Of a DNA stretch of 64,000 nucleotides, positions 48,765-57,049 are shown one piece after another. The notes under the pieces are model-generated. The model had not been told where the DNA came from, searched no databases, and saw nothing but the letters and a program-made list of their open reading frames with translations. Location: positions 1-64,000 of the forward strand of contig JANQJC010000076.1 in NCBI GenBank assembly GCA_028281825.1. The letters are read 5' to 3'. Made by a program: the position numbers and the translations under genes. Within the stretch, counting starts at the first letter, position 1; each line of letters starts with the position of its first letter. Origin of the DNA: Flavobacteriales bacterium. Lineage in GTDB: Bacteria > Bacteroidota > Bacteroidia > JANQJC01.

Positions 48765-50090
48765 TTACTTGAAAATAAGTTTTTCTATATAGAAACTACC
48801 TTTCTCGTCCCTTATTACAAGATTATATAAACCGGCAGGTAGAGAGTTGCGATCAATGAATAGTTTGGTAGAAGTAGAAGTTTGTGAACTTACCATTCTA
48901 CCAGTAACATCAATAATTTCGAAGGTAAGAACTTCGCTATTTATATTACCTGGAATAGCTATTGTGAATGAGCCATCATTTACTGGATTTGGATATACTT
49001 TTACTTCGTAGTTAAAGTCATTTTCAGCAAAACCAGGGTTTTGATTATTTGATGTGTCAGCTATTACAATAGCAGAGTCAGGATGCGAAGGTTCAAAAGT
49101 AAGGTTGCCACAAATAAGATCCTTCATAAATGAGGTCGAGAAATTGATAGCTGTTTGTGCGGCTTGATTTTGGCTTAAACTACCTCCGGAGGTAAAATAA
49201 GATACGTGCCCATCATCATCCACAGTAATCAACCTGTTAGGTATTTGTAATTCGTTCATATGCCTGTGAATAGAACCAGTGCCATCAGCTTCAAGGCCAG
49301 TAGGGAACCCACCTAAGTCAACCATATCAGAATGGTAAGGCACTACACCATCACCAATATCATGTATACTTACTATTGGAACGTCACCCGCCTCAATCCA
49401 TGCAGTATCGCCAATAAGTCCGCTATAGTTGACAACAGCAGTTACCTTAGTTGAGTAGCCTGGATTACCGCTTAAACCCTCAATTCCACCCATGCCCGCA
49501 GTGTCGCCATATAGGTAAGCTGGTATTTCTGACGTATCATTTAAATAGGCAGTGTGAATTGCACCAATAGCACCTGCAGAAACACCACTCACAAAAATGA
49601 AGTTAGTATCAATCTTGTAGGTGTTTGAAGTTTGAGCGTCTTTGTAGAAGTACCTGATGGCTGCTTTCATATCATGCATTGCACGCACCACAGCTTGAGT
49701 AGATGTAACTTCATCAGGAACGAAAAAACCAACCCTGTAATCAATAGTAGCAGCTACATATCCCATTTTACTGTATACTTCGCACAGCTGTGTCAGGTCC
49801 TCACGTTGCCCAGCAACAAAACTACCGCCAAACTCCATTATAATCAATGGCCTCTTAGATAAAGTGTCACCTTGAGGTTGGTAGATATCCATTTTAAGAG
49901 TTTGAGTAGGAGGGTTAGGGCTCGGCGGGAATACTACTTGAGGCCCAGACCCGAATGTAACACCTAATTCAGAATCATAAGCACTGAAGTAATTCCAATC
50001 AGTGAAACGGCCATCACCACAGTCATACTGTGCTTGTGCTGTGAAGCTAATTACTAGTCCAGCTAGCAACAAGAAGTAAAGTTTCTTCAT
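48765..50090 (-). CDS. secreted carboxylesterase-like alpha/beta hydrolase with T9SS type A sorting domain
   Basis: This 441-residue protein has a signal peptide (to about 20, AQAQ). The hydrolase domain (to about 330) has the oxyanion FGGSF at 87-91 and nucleophile Ser171 in GVSAG. A likely acid lies in HDIGDGVVPY and a His in DDDGHVSY. Residues from about 360 form a T9SS type A domain (VYPNPVNDGSF, then GLYNLVIRDEKG). It should hydrolyse esters at the surface or outside the cell. It follows galK by 41 bp on the same strand, so it may be co-transcribed with galT-galK. Confidence 0.87.
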   Translation of the reverse strand: MKKLYFLLLAGLVISFTAQAQYDCGDGRFTDWNYFSAYDSELGVTFGSGPQVVFPPSPNPPTQTLKMDIYQPQGDTLSKRPLIIMEFGGSFVAGQREDLTQLCEVYSKMGYVAATIDYRVGFFVPDEVTSTQAVVRAMHDMKAAIRYFYKDAQTSNTYKIDTNFIFVSGVSAGAIGAIHTAYLNDTSEIPAYLYGDTAGMGGIEGLSGNPGYSTKVTAVVNYSGLIGDTAWIEAGDVPIVSIHDIGDGVVPYHSDMVDLGGFPTGLEADGTGSIHRHMNELQIPNRLITVDDDGHVSYFTSGGSLSQNQAAQTAINFSTSFMKDLICGNLTFEPSHPDSAIVIADTSNNQNPGFAENDFNYEVKVYPNPVNDGSFTIAIPGNINSEVLTFEIIDVTGRMVSSQTSTSTKLFIDRNSLPAGLYNLVIRDEKGSFYIEKLIFK

Positions 50091-50123
50091 CTTTTAAATT
50101 TTGGTTAAATAATTTTCAAGTGG

Positions 50124-50143
50124 ATGTAAATTTATGTAAATTT
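50124..50143. repeat. tandem 10-bp repeat in the galK-esterase junction
   Basis: ATGTAAATTT occurs twice in direct succession across the end of galK and the gap before the esterase gene. It may be a chance AT-rich repeat or a binding site. Confidence 0.5.
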
Positions 50144-51304
50144 TTGTTTTTGGAAAGTCCTGACTCCGCCATTCATTTCAAATTCATGGAAACTCAATGG
50201 TGTAGGGTGCTGTGAGAGATATCGCTGCCCCAATGTTTCCTTAAAGCTCTCAATATGGTCATTTTTTACAAGGGCGATGCAACATCCGCTAAAACCTGCA
50301 CCAGTCATTCTTGCCCCAATACAACCATCTATGCTCCAAGCATTTTCTGCGATGCTATCCAGTTCCGGGCCTGTCACTTCATAAAACTCTTTGAGTGATT
50401 GGTGTGATTCTTTCATCAATTGACCAAACCTAAGTATATCACCTTTTTCGAGTACATTTTTTGCCTCAATAACTCTTTTATTTTCACTTACAACATGTAT
50501 AGCCCTCTTACGGGGGCTGTCTTGCCCTACTGAGTTTACTTGCTCGAATGTGGCTTCAGCCAATGAGGTGATACCAAACTTTTTGTTTAGTTCTGCTAAG
50601 GCTTGCTCGCATTCCTGCCTTCTCGTGTTAAAGGCCGAGTTAGTCAAAGAGCGGGGTACGTTTGAATTGATTATGATGAACTTGTAATCGCCTGTGTCAA
50701 CTGGCACATAGCTCATATTGAGGTTGTCACAATTAAGTAAGATAGCTTGATTGGGTTTTGAAAGTGCCACAGTAAATTGGTCCATAATACCACACTTCAT
50801 GCCCACAAAGTCATTCTCCACATCCTTGCACAAGAGTGAAATTTTCTCCAAGTCGATGGGTTCATCAGTTTCAGATAGAATCAAAAAAGTAGTTAGCACT
50901 TCTATTGCTGCTGATGATGATAAACCTGCCCCATGTGGTAGGTTTGAGGCAAAATAAATATCTAAGCCAGGAATTTTTACTCCTGTGTTTTGCAGATAGC
51001 TTACAACACCTCTGATATAATTGCCCCAAGGGTCTTCATTTTTAGGAAATATATCCTCTGATAATTTGATAATGACCTCGTTTTCAAAGCTTTGGGATTT
51101 ACACCTGATGATGTTTCCGCTGTTTTTTGATACAGCAGCATAAATGCCCAATGAGACTGCAGTAGGTAATACGTGCCCACCATTATAATCCAAATGCTCT
51201 CCTATCAAGCATACCCTGCCCGGGCAGAAATAATAGTTGACATTAGAAGCCTTTCCGAATGTTGTTTCAAACAGGGAATGGAGTGAATCTTTACCAATAC
51301 TCAT
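50132..51304 (-). CDS. galK: galactokinase
   Basis: This 390-residue GHMP kinase phosphorylates alpha-galactose at C1, the first step of the Leloir pathway. The galactokinase signature GEHLDYNGGH is at 35-44, the ATP-binding PHGAGLSSSAA at 123-133, and motif 3 MTGAGFSGCC near the C terminus. The catalytic Asp is in KCGIMDQFTVAL. galT lies 8 bp upstream, so the two are one operon. No galE or mutarotase gene is present in the window. Confidence 0.97.
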   Translation of the reverse strand: MSIGKDSLHSLFETTFGKASNVNYYFCPGRVCLIGEHLDYNGGHVLPTAVSLGIYAAVSKNSGNIIRCKSQSFENEVIIKLSEDIFPKNEDPWGNYIRGVVSYLQNTGVKIPGLDIYFASNLPHGAGLSSSAAIEVLTTFLILSETDEPIDLEKISLLCKDVENDFVGMKCGIMDQFTVALSKPNQAILLNCDNLNMSYVPVDTGDYKFIIINSNVPRSLTNSAFNTRRQECEQALAELNKKFGITSLAEATFEQVNSVGQDSPRKRAIHVVSENKRVIEAKNVLEKGDILRFGQLMKESHQSLKEFYEVTGPELDSIAENAWSIDGCIGARMTGAGFSGCCIALVKNDHIESFKETLGQRYLSQHPTPLSFHEFEMNGGVRTFQKQKFT

Positions 51305-51312
51305 GATGGCCT

Positions 51313-52278
51313 TTAAAGATTATTAATAATGCTTTTCAATTCAGCGGCACAATCTTCTACTGTAAGAGGATTAAGTGCTGCCCACGCACCCATTTCAGAG
51401 GATGCATACCACTTGATTTTATCTTTTTCGCGGAGAGCCGGATAAAACTCGATATGAAAGCGATAGTAATTGTTTGTGTTTTCGTATTCCTCAGAGTTTG
51501 CAGGTGATTGGTGAAAGCACATCATGTAAGGCATCGGTTTATTAAATATACCATCTAAGCCCTGTGTTACTTTCTTAAGAATGTCGGAAAGGTCAGCTGT
51601 CTCCACATCGTTAAGCTCAGTGAGTTTGCCTCTATTATTTCTGGCAACAATAAATATACCATATGGGTAGTCTGTGAAGTAAGGAATGTAGCCCAAAAAG
51701 CTATCATTTTGATACACCATTCTTTTACCAAAGGCCAATTCTTCAGAATTCATGTCATCGAATAGATTGGCACCTTTTTCTGTATAGTAGGCCTTGCAGT
51801 TATCCAGTTCGGTTTTAATCTTCAATGGAATGAATGAATAGGCATACAATTGCCCATGAGGGTGATGCATGGTGACTCCCACCTCTTTGCCCCGGTTCTC
51901 AAACGGGAAAATGTATTTTATTTTTGGGTTTTGAGATAATGCCCGAGTACGTTCTGCCAGCAACTCGATGACTTTTTTAATTTTTTCTTCAGAGAGTTGA
52001 GACATACAACTGTTGTGGTCGGGTGTATAGAGTATTACTTCACACTTACCAAAGGCCTTTTTATTGGAGTAAAGCCCATCATGAGGCATAATATCAGGTG
52101 GTGATAATGAAAGTGCTGGAAAGTCATTGTCATAGGCTAAAACATCATAATTGTCAGGGACCTTTCCCGAACCGGGACAAAAAGGGCAATCACCTTTTGG
52201 GAGATGTGGCCTGGCTTGCCTGTTAGCGGCTACCATGGTGTAAGTGCCAAGCAGTGGATTCCAACGGAGTTCTTGCAT
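51313..52278 (-). CDS. galT: galactose-1-phosphate uridylyltransferase
   Basis: From the ATG at 52278 the protein has 321 residues and begins MQELRWNPLLGTYTMVAANR, typical of GalT. An in-frame start 75 bp earlier would add a tail without family resemblance. It has the zinc-type CPFC at 31-34 and the active-site HPHGQ at 139-143, with His141 as the nucleophile. It swaps UMP between UDP-glucose and galactose-1-phosphate. It forms an operon with galK and perhaps the esterase. Confidence 0.95.
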   Translation of the reverse strand: MQELRWNPLLGTYTMVAANRQARPHLPKGDCPFCPGSGKVPDNYDVLAYDNDFPALSLSPPDIMPHDGLYSNKKAFGKCEVILYTPDHNSCMSQLSEEKIKKVIELLAERTRALSQNPKIKYIFPFENRGKEVGVTMHHPHGQLYAYSFIPLKIKTELDNCKAYYTEKGANLFDDMNSEELAFGKRMVYQNDSFLGYIPYFTDYPYGIFIVARNNRGKLTELNDVETADLSDILKKVTQGLDGIFNKPMPYMMCFHQSPANSEEYENTNNYYRFHIEFYPALREKDKIKWYASSEMGAWAALNPLTVEDCAAELKSIINNL

Positions 52279-52439
52279 GGGGTAAATGTAAGAATAAGTA
52301 GAATGAATACTAAAACGTAAAAAGACGGGATATTCGGCTGATTCGTCCCGCAAACACGCTATATGGTCTAAAGAAAGACAAGATAATCCATGAAATTCCT
52401 TAAAATTACAGGGTTAAACACACATATTTGAAATTATTC

Positions 52440-55400
52440 ATGGGTAAATTATTTCGCTTGTTATCTGTTCTCTCTACGATTATGTGCTTTGGTATTAATG
52501 CCCAGGCACAAAACTATTCAGGAACAGCAGCAGATAAATTGGTTAACGGAGCCTTAACGGTAAAGGTGAATGAAACCACTGGAGCAATTGAGTTTGTACG
52601 TTTTCGCGAGGGTGCAAGCCTGAATCCAGGCTCATTCATGATTTGGGCAAAAAAAGTACTTAAACTTGGCGCAAACGAAGAGTTAAGGGAAGTAAATACT
52701 TTTAATGATAACCTGGGTGGGTATCATAAAAGGTATCAGCAATATTACAAAGGTGTTCCTGTGTTTGGTGCTACCTATACGGCTCATATATACAACGATA
52801 GGATAGTTTCTGTAAGTGGGAAGATAGCTAAGAACTTATCAGGGTCGTCACAAGTTGGCATGAGTGAGAGTGCTGCGTTGGGTGCGGCATTAAATAAAAT
52901 TGGTGCAGAACAGTACAAGTGGGAGCTTCCAGAAGAAGAAGAGCACCTGAAAATGGAATCGGGAGACGAGAATGCTACTTATTACCCAAAAGGAGAGTTG
53001 GTGTTTATTATACCAAGTCTTGATTTTGATGATACCAACTATCACTTAGCTTACCAGTTTGATATATACGCTAACAAGCCTTTATACAGGGCAGATGTAT
53101 TTGTTGATGCCAATACAGGTGAGGTATTGTTTGAGAATAACCATATACATATTGTTGATGCCAACGGAACAGCCGTTACAGGATACAGTGGGACGCGGAA
53201 TATAGTGACGGACAATACTGGTAGTACTTTCCGTTTGCGGGAGAGTGGCCGCGGAGGAGGTGTACAAACCTTTGATATGAATGAAGGCACTAACTATGGC
53301 AATGCGGTTGATTTTACAGATAATGATAATAACTGGAATAATGTAAATGCCAATTTGGACCAATACGCCACTGATGCACATTGGGGTACTGAGATGACCT
53401 ATGATTATTATTTGAACTTCTTCAATAGGAATAGTATTGATGGCAATGGTATGACATTGCGCAGCTATGTACATTATGATAATGGATATTTTAATGCTTT
53501 TTGGGACGGTTCCAGAATGACCTATGGTGATGGGAATAATACACCTTTAACGACCTTAGATGTTGTAGGCCATGAATTAACGCATGGGGTGACTGAGTTT
53601 ACGGCTGGATTGATTTATCAGAATGAGTCAGGGGCTTTGAATGAGTCTTTTAGTGATATTTTTGGAACTGCAGTTGAGTTTTATGCCAGGCCAAATGATG
53701 CCGACTGGTTGATGGCTGGTGACCTTGGAAATGCATTTCGTTCAATGTCAAACCCAGGAGCTTATGGAGACCCGGATACTTATTTTGGAGACGATTGGTA
53801 TACAGGAACAGGAGATAATGGTGGTGTGCACATAAATAGTGGTGTTCAAAACAAGTGGTTTTATATACTTACCGTGGGTGAGTCAGGTACCAATGATTTG
53901 GGAGACCAGTACAATGTAACTGGAATAGGGATGGATGACGCTGCGGCAATAGCTTACCGCAATCTTAGTGTTTATCTCAGTCAGTCCTCAGATTATGAGG
54001 ATGCCCGTTTTTACGCCATACAAGCAGCAACAGATTTATATGGCCCATGCTCACCCGAAGTGATTGCTACAGCTAATGCCTGGTATGCTGTGGGTGTAGG
54101 TGACTTATTCGACCCAACTGTTACCAGTGATTTTGAAACGGTATTGACTTCTTCATGTCAAGCACCATTTGCTGTTGCTTTTGATAATTTGAGTACTAAC
54201 GGAGGTAATTATACCTGGGACTTTGGCGATGGAACCACTAGCAATGTAACTAATCCAACGCATACTTACACTTCATTTGGGGATTATACAGTAACGCTTA
54301 TTGCAGATGGTGGAGTATGTGGCAGCGAGACTGAAGTGAAAAATTCTTACATCAGCGTAAACGGCAACAATCCTTGTATTACCTTCTTGCCCCCTTCTGG
54401 TTCAGGAACCATACAAACTTCATGTATTGGAACCCTTTATGATAATGGAGGACCGAATGAGAATTATACAGATAATGAAGATGTAAGCATTACTATTGCG
54501 CCTGTTGGGGCTTCAACGGTGACCCTAACATTCACAGAGTTTAACTTTGAAGAAGATTATGATTATTTGTATGTATATGATGGACCGACTACAAACAGTC
54601 CTCTGATTGGGCAATACACTGGCAATAACTTCCCTAATGGGGGAACTATTACATCAACAGGTGGTTCAATCACCATAAGACAAGATTCAGATCCAGCGGT
54701 TACTGAATTAGGCTTTGCCCTTGATTGGGAATGTGCTGCCATTAACTCGGCTCCTTCACCTAATTTTGTTGGTGACCCGATTATCAACTGTTCTGGCGAG
54801 ATTAATTTTACTGACTTATCAGTAAATGGACCAACATCATGGACTTGGGATTTTGGTGATGGGAATACCTCAGACCAACAAAACCCAACGCATATTTATC
54901 AAAACGAGGGTAGCTATACTGTTACTTTGACGGTGAGTAATGGTTTTGGAAGCACACAAAGTGTAAGAAACAATTATGTGGTGGTTGATAAACCTGATGG
55001 GCCAAGTGCTGGTGGCGGTTTGAGATGTGGACCAGGTACCCTGGACCTTACTGCCAATAGTTCAGGAACTTTGAATTGGTATGATGCTGCGACAGGTGGT
55101 AACCTTTTGACTACTGGAGGTAGTTATACAACGCCTTCTTTAAGTACGACGACCAGTTATTATGTTGAAGAGGTAATAAGCCAATTGCAGAATATTGGCC
55201 CAGTGGATAACAGCTTTGGCGGAGGTGGTTATTTTGCAGGAGACCAACACCTGATTTTTGACTGTTTTACACAGATAACTTTGATATCGGTTAAAGTATA
55301 TGCTGAAGATGCAGGCAACAGAACTATTGAATTGAGAAATAGCTCAGGTGCAGTTTTAGAAACCCTTACAACTAACATACCAGCGGGAGAGAGCAGGGTT

Positions 55401-56951
55401 AATCTTAACTGGACGGTACCTACTGGAAGCAATTATCAGCTGGGCACCTTGGCAGGTAGCCAACCAGGTTTGTATAGGAATAATTCAGGGCCTTCCTATC
55501 CTTATTCATTGCCAGGAGGAGTGACAATTGAGACCAGCAGCGCTGGTGATGGTTATTATTACTTCTTTTATGATTGGGAAGTAGAGGCAGGCGAATGTAT
55601 TTCTGAACGGACTGAAGTGGTTGCGGAGATAGTTAGTTCACCTTTGGGAACTGATGGAAACCGCTGTGGTGAAGGCACAGTTGACCTGAGTGCTGCTGGA
55701 GGTGGCTCATTGGTTTGGTTTGATGCAGCAAGTGGAGGAAACCAAGTAAATACAGGTTTAACCTTTACAACTCCATCAATTAGTAATACAACAACCTATT
55801 ATGTTGAAAGCCAAGTGCCCGCGCCTTCGCAGTATGGCGGTGCTACGAATAATAATTTTGGAACAGGCGGCTTTTTTAATGGAACACAGAGCCTTTTATT
55901 TGATGCTTTAAGTGACTTTACCCTGGTTTCGGCCAAAGTATATGCTAGCGGAAGTGGAAACAGGACATTTGAATTAAGAGATGGTGGTGGCACCGTGCTT
56001 GAAAGTGTTACCATTAACGTGCCGAATGGTGAGAGTAGAATTACACTTAATTTTGATGTTACTACCGGAACAGGCTATCAATTGGGGGTTACGGCAAATG
56101 CTGACTTATACAGGAATAATTCGGGGCCTTCCTATCCTTATACCTTGCCAGGGGTGTTTTCAATTACTTCCAGTACTGCAGGAACGGGTTACTATTATAC
56201 TTTCTATGATTGGGAGGTGAAGCAGGAAGGTTGCTCTACAGATAGGGTAGCCGTTACAGCTTACATTGAGGCTTTACCAGTTTTGAACTCAATAGCTGAT
56301 GCGGAAATATGTCCGGGGCAGAGTGTGACCATCAATGCTTCAGGAACAGATATTTCATTGTACAATTGGATGCCAGGTAATGTGAATGGGCAAGATTTGA
56401 CTGTATCACCAAATGGGAGCACTACCTATACTGTAACTGGAACAAATAACTGTGGATCAACTTCTGAGGATGTGAATGTAGTGGTATACACCACCAACCA
56501 GCCAGTAATTACCCAAAATGGCTTCACGCTCTCATCTACAACCGGTGCGAGTTATCAATGGTATTTGGATGGAAGCCCAATACAAGGGGCAACAGATTCG
56601 GTTTATGAGATTGAAGAGCCAGGTGAATACACAATTGAAGTAATTGATGAGAACGGTTGTGTATCAATTTCAGAGGTTGCCAACGTGATAACCATTGGTG
56701 TTAATGAGTCTCAACATGAGGATATTAAGATTTACCCTAACCCATCTACAGGTGTTTTTAACATTACACTGCCCGAAAATAGCAGGGTAGAACTTATGGT
56801 TTACAGTTCAGTTGGAGCATTGGTTTATTCTAATCAAGTTGTGGATAAGACATTCATATTGGATGCATCTACCTGGGCTAATGGGGTTTATTCCATTCAC
56901 ATTAATGGTGAGAATATCAACCTTGACAAAAAACTAGTGAAAACGCAGTAG
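52440..56951 (+). CDS. secreted M4 family (thermolysin-like) metalloprotease with CUB, PKD and T9SS domains
   Basis: From the ATG at 52440 the protein has 1503 residues. It has a signal peptide to about 24 (NAQAQ), an FTP/PepSY propeptide at about 60-240, and a thermolysin catalytic domain with HELTH at 378-382 and the third zinc ligand Glu402 in NESFSD, the exact HEXXH-19-E spacing. Then come PKD at 562-646, CUB at 646-767, PKD at 773-850, two tandem modules at 857-1277, and a T9SS type A domain at 1426-1503 (IYPNPSTGVFN). It should mature outside the cell as a broad-specificity protease. The TTG at 52428 is not favoured as a start. Confidence 0.93.
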   Translation: MGKLFRLLSVLSTIMCFGINAQAQNYSGTAADKLVNGALTVKVNETTGAIEFVRFREGASLNPGSFMIWAKKVLKLGANEELREVNTFNDNLGGYHKRYQQYYKGVPVFGATYTAHIYNDRIVSVSGKIAKNLSGSSQVGMSESAALGAALNKIGAEQYKWELPEEEEHLKMESGDENATYYPKGELVFIIPSLDFDDTNYHLAYQFDIYANKPLYRADVFVDANTGEVLFENNHIHIVDANGTAVTGYSGTRNIVTDNTGSTFRLRESGRGGGVQTFDMNEGTNYGNAVDFTDNDNNWNNVNANLDQYATDAHWGTEMTYDYYLNFFNRNSIDGNGMTLRSYVHYDNGYFNAFWDGSRMTYGDGNNTPLTTLDVVGHELTHGVTEFTAGLIYQNESGALNESFSDIFGTAVEFYARPNDADWLMAGDLGNAFRSMSNPGAYGDPDTYFGDDWYTGTGDNGGVHINSGVQNKWFYILTVGESGTNDLGDQYNVTGIGMDDAAAIAYRNLSVYLSQSSDYEDARFYAIQAATDLYGPCSPEVIATANAWYAVGVGDLFDPTVTSDFETVLTSSCQAPFAVAFDNLSTNGGNYTWDFGDGTTSNVTNPTHTYTSFGDYTVTLIADGGVCGSETEVKNSYISVNGNNPCITFLPPSGSGTIQTSCIGTLYDNGGPNENYTDNEDVSITIAPVGASTVTLTFTEFNFEEDYDYLYVYDGPTTNSPLIGQYTGNNFPNGGTITSTGGSITIRQDSDPAVTELGFALDWECAAINSAPSPNFVGDPIINCSGEINFTDLSVNGPTSWTWDFGDGNTSDQQNPTHIYQNEGSYTVTLTVSNGFGSTQSVRNNYVVVDKPDGPSAGGGLRCGPGTLDLTANSSGTLNWYDAATGGNLLTTGGSYTTPSLSTTTSYYVEEVISQLQNIGPVDNSFGGGGYFAGDQHLIFDCFTQITLISVKVYAEDAGNRTIELRNSSGAVLETLTTNIPAGESRVNLNWTVPTGSNYQLGTLAGSQPGLYRNNSGPSYPYSLPGGVTIETSSAGDGYYYFFYDWEVEAGECISERTEVVAEIVSSPLGTDGNRCGEGTVDLSAAGGGSLVWFDAASGGNQVNTGLTFTTPSISNTTTYYVESQVPAPSQYGGATNNNFGTGGFFNGTQSLLFDALSDFTLVSAKVYASGSGNRTFELRDGGGTVLESVTINVPNGESRITLNFDVTTGTGYQLGVTANADLYRNNSGPSYPYTLPGVFSITSSTAGTGYYYTFYDWEVKQEGCSTDRVAVTAYIEALPVLNSIADAEICPGQSVTINASGTDISLYNWMPGNVNGQDLTVSPNGSTTYTVTGTNNCGSTSEDVNVVVYTTNQPVITQNGFTLSSTTGASYQWYLDGSPIQGATDSVYEIEEPGEYTIEVIDENGCVSISEVANVITIGVNESQHEDIKIYPNPSTGVFNITLPENSRVELMVYSSVGALVYSNQVVDKTFILDASTWANGVYSIHINGENINLDKKLVKTQ
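55009..56270 (+). repeat. two tandem ~210-residue modules in the M4 protease
   Basis: Each module has an Ig-like part (RCG-GT-DL, then TTYYVE) and a beta-rich part with SVKVYA/SAKVYA, ESR-LN, RNNSGPSYPY-LPG and YYYFFYDWEV/YYYTFYDWEV. The two copies are clearly homologous, so they arose by duplication. The function is likely substrate or surface binding. Confidence 0.8.
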
Positions 56952-56997
56952 TAGAAGTGTTGGTGTTGCACCTATAGCACAAATCAAGATTTCGTGT

Positions 56998-57005
56998 TAA
57001 GTTTG
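56998..57005 (+). promoter_or_regulatory. candidate promoter -7 box of the glycine-rich protein gene
   Basis: TAAGTTTG matches TAnnTTTG exactly and lies 44 bp before the ATG at 57050. No TTTG is at the normal -33 distance. Confidence 0.45.
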
Positions 57006-57049
57006 TATGCTCAATGTTTTAACAGCATAAGGGGATTGAAATTTCTATC

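Noticed and set aside
52279-52353. Longer galT with 25 more N-terminal residues
   Set aside because: The GalT family begins at MQELRWNP; the extra residues have no family resemblance.
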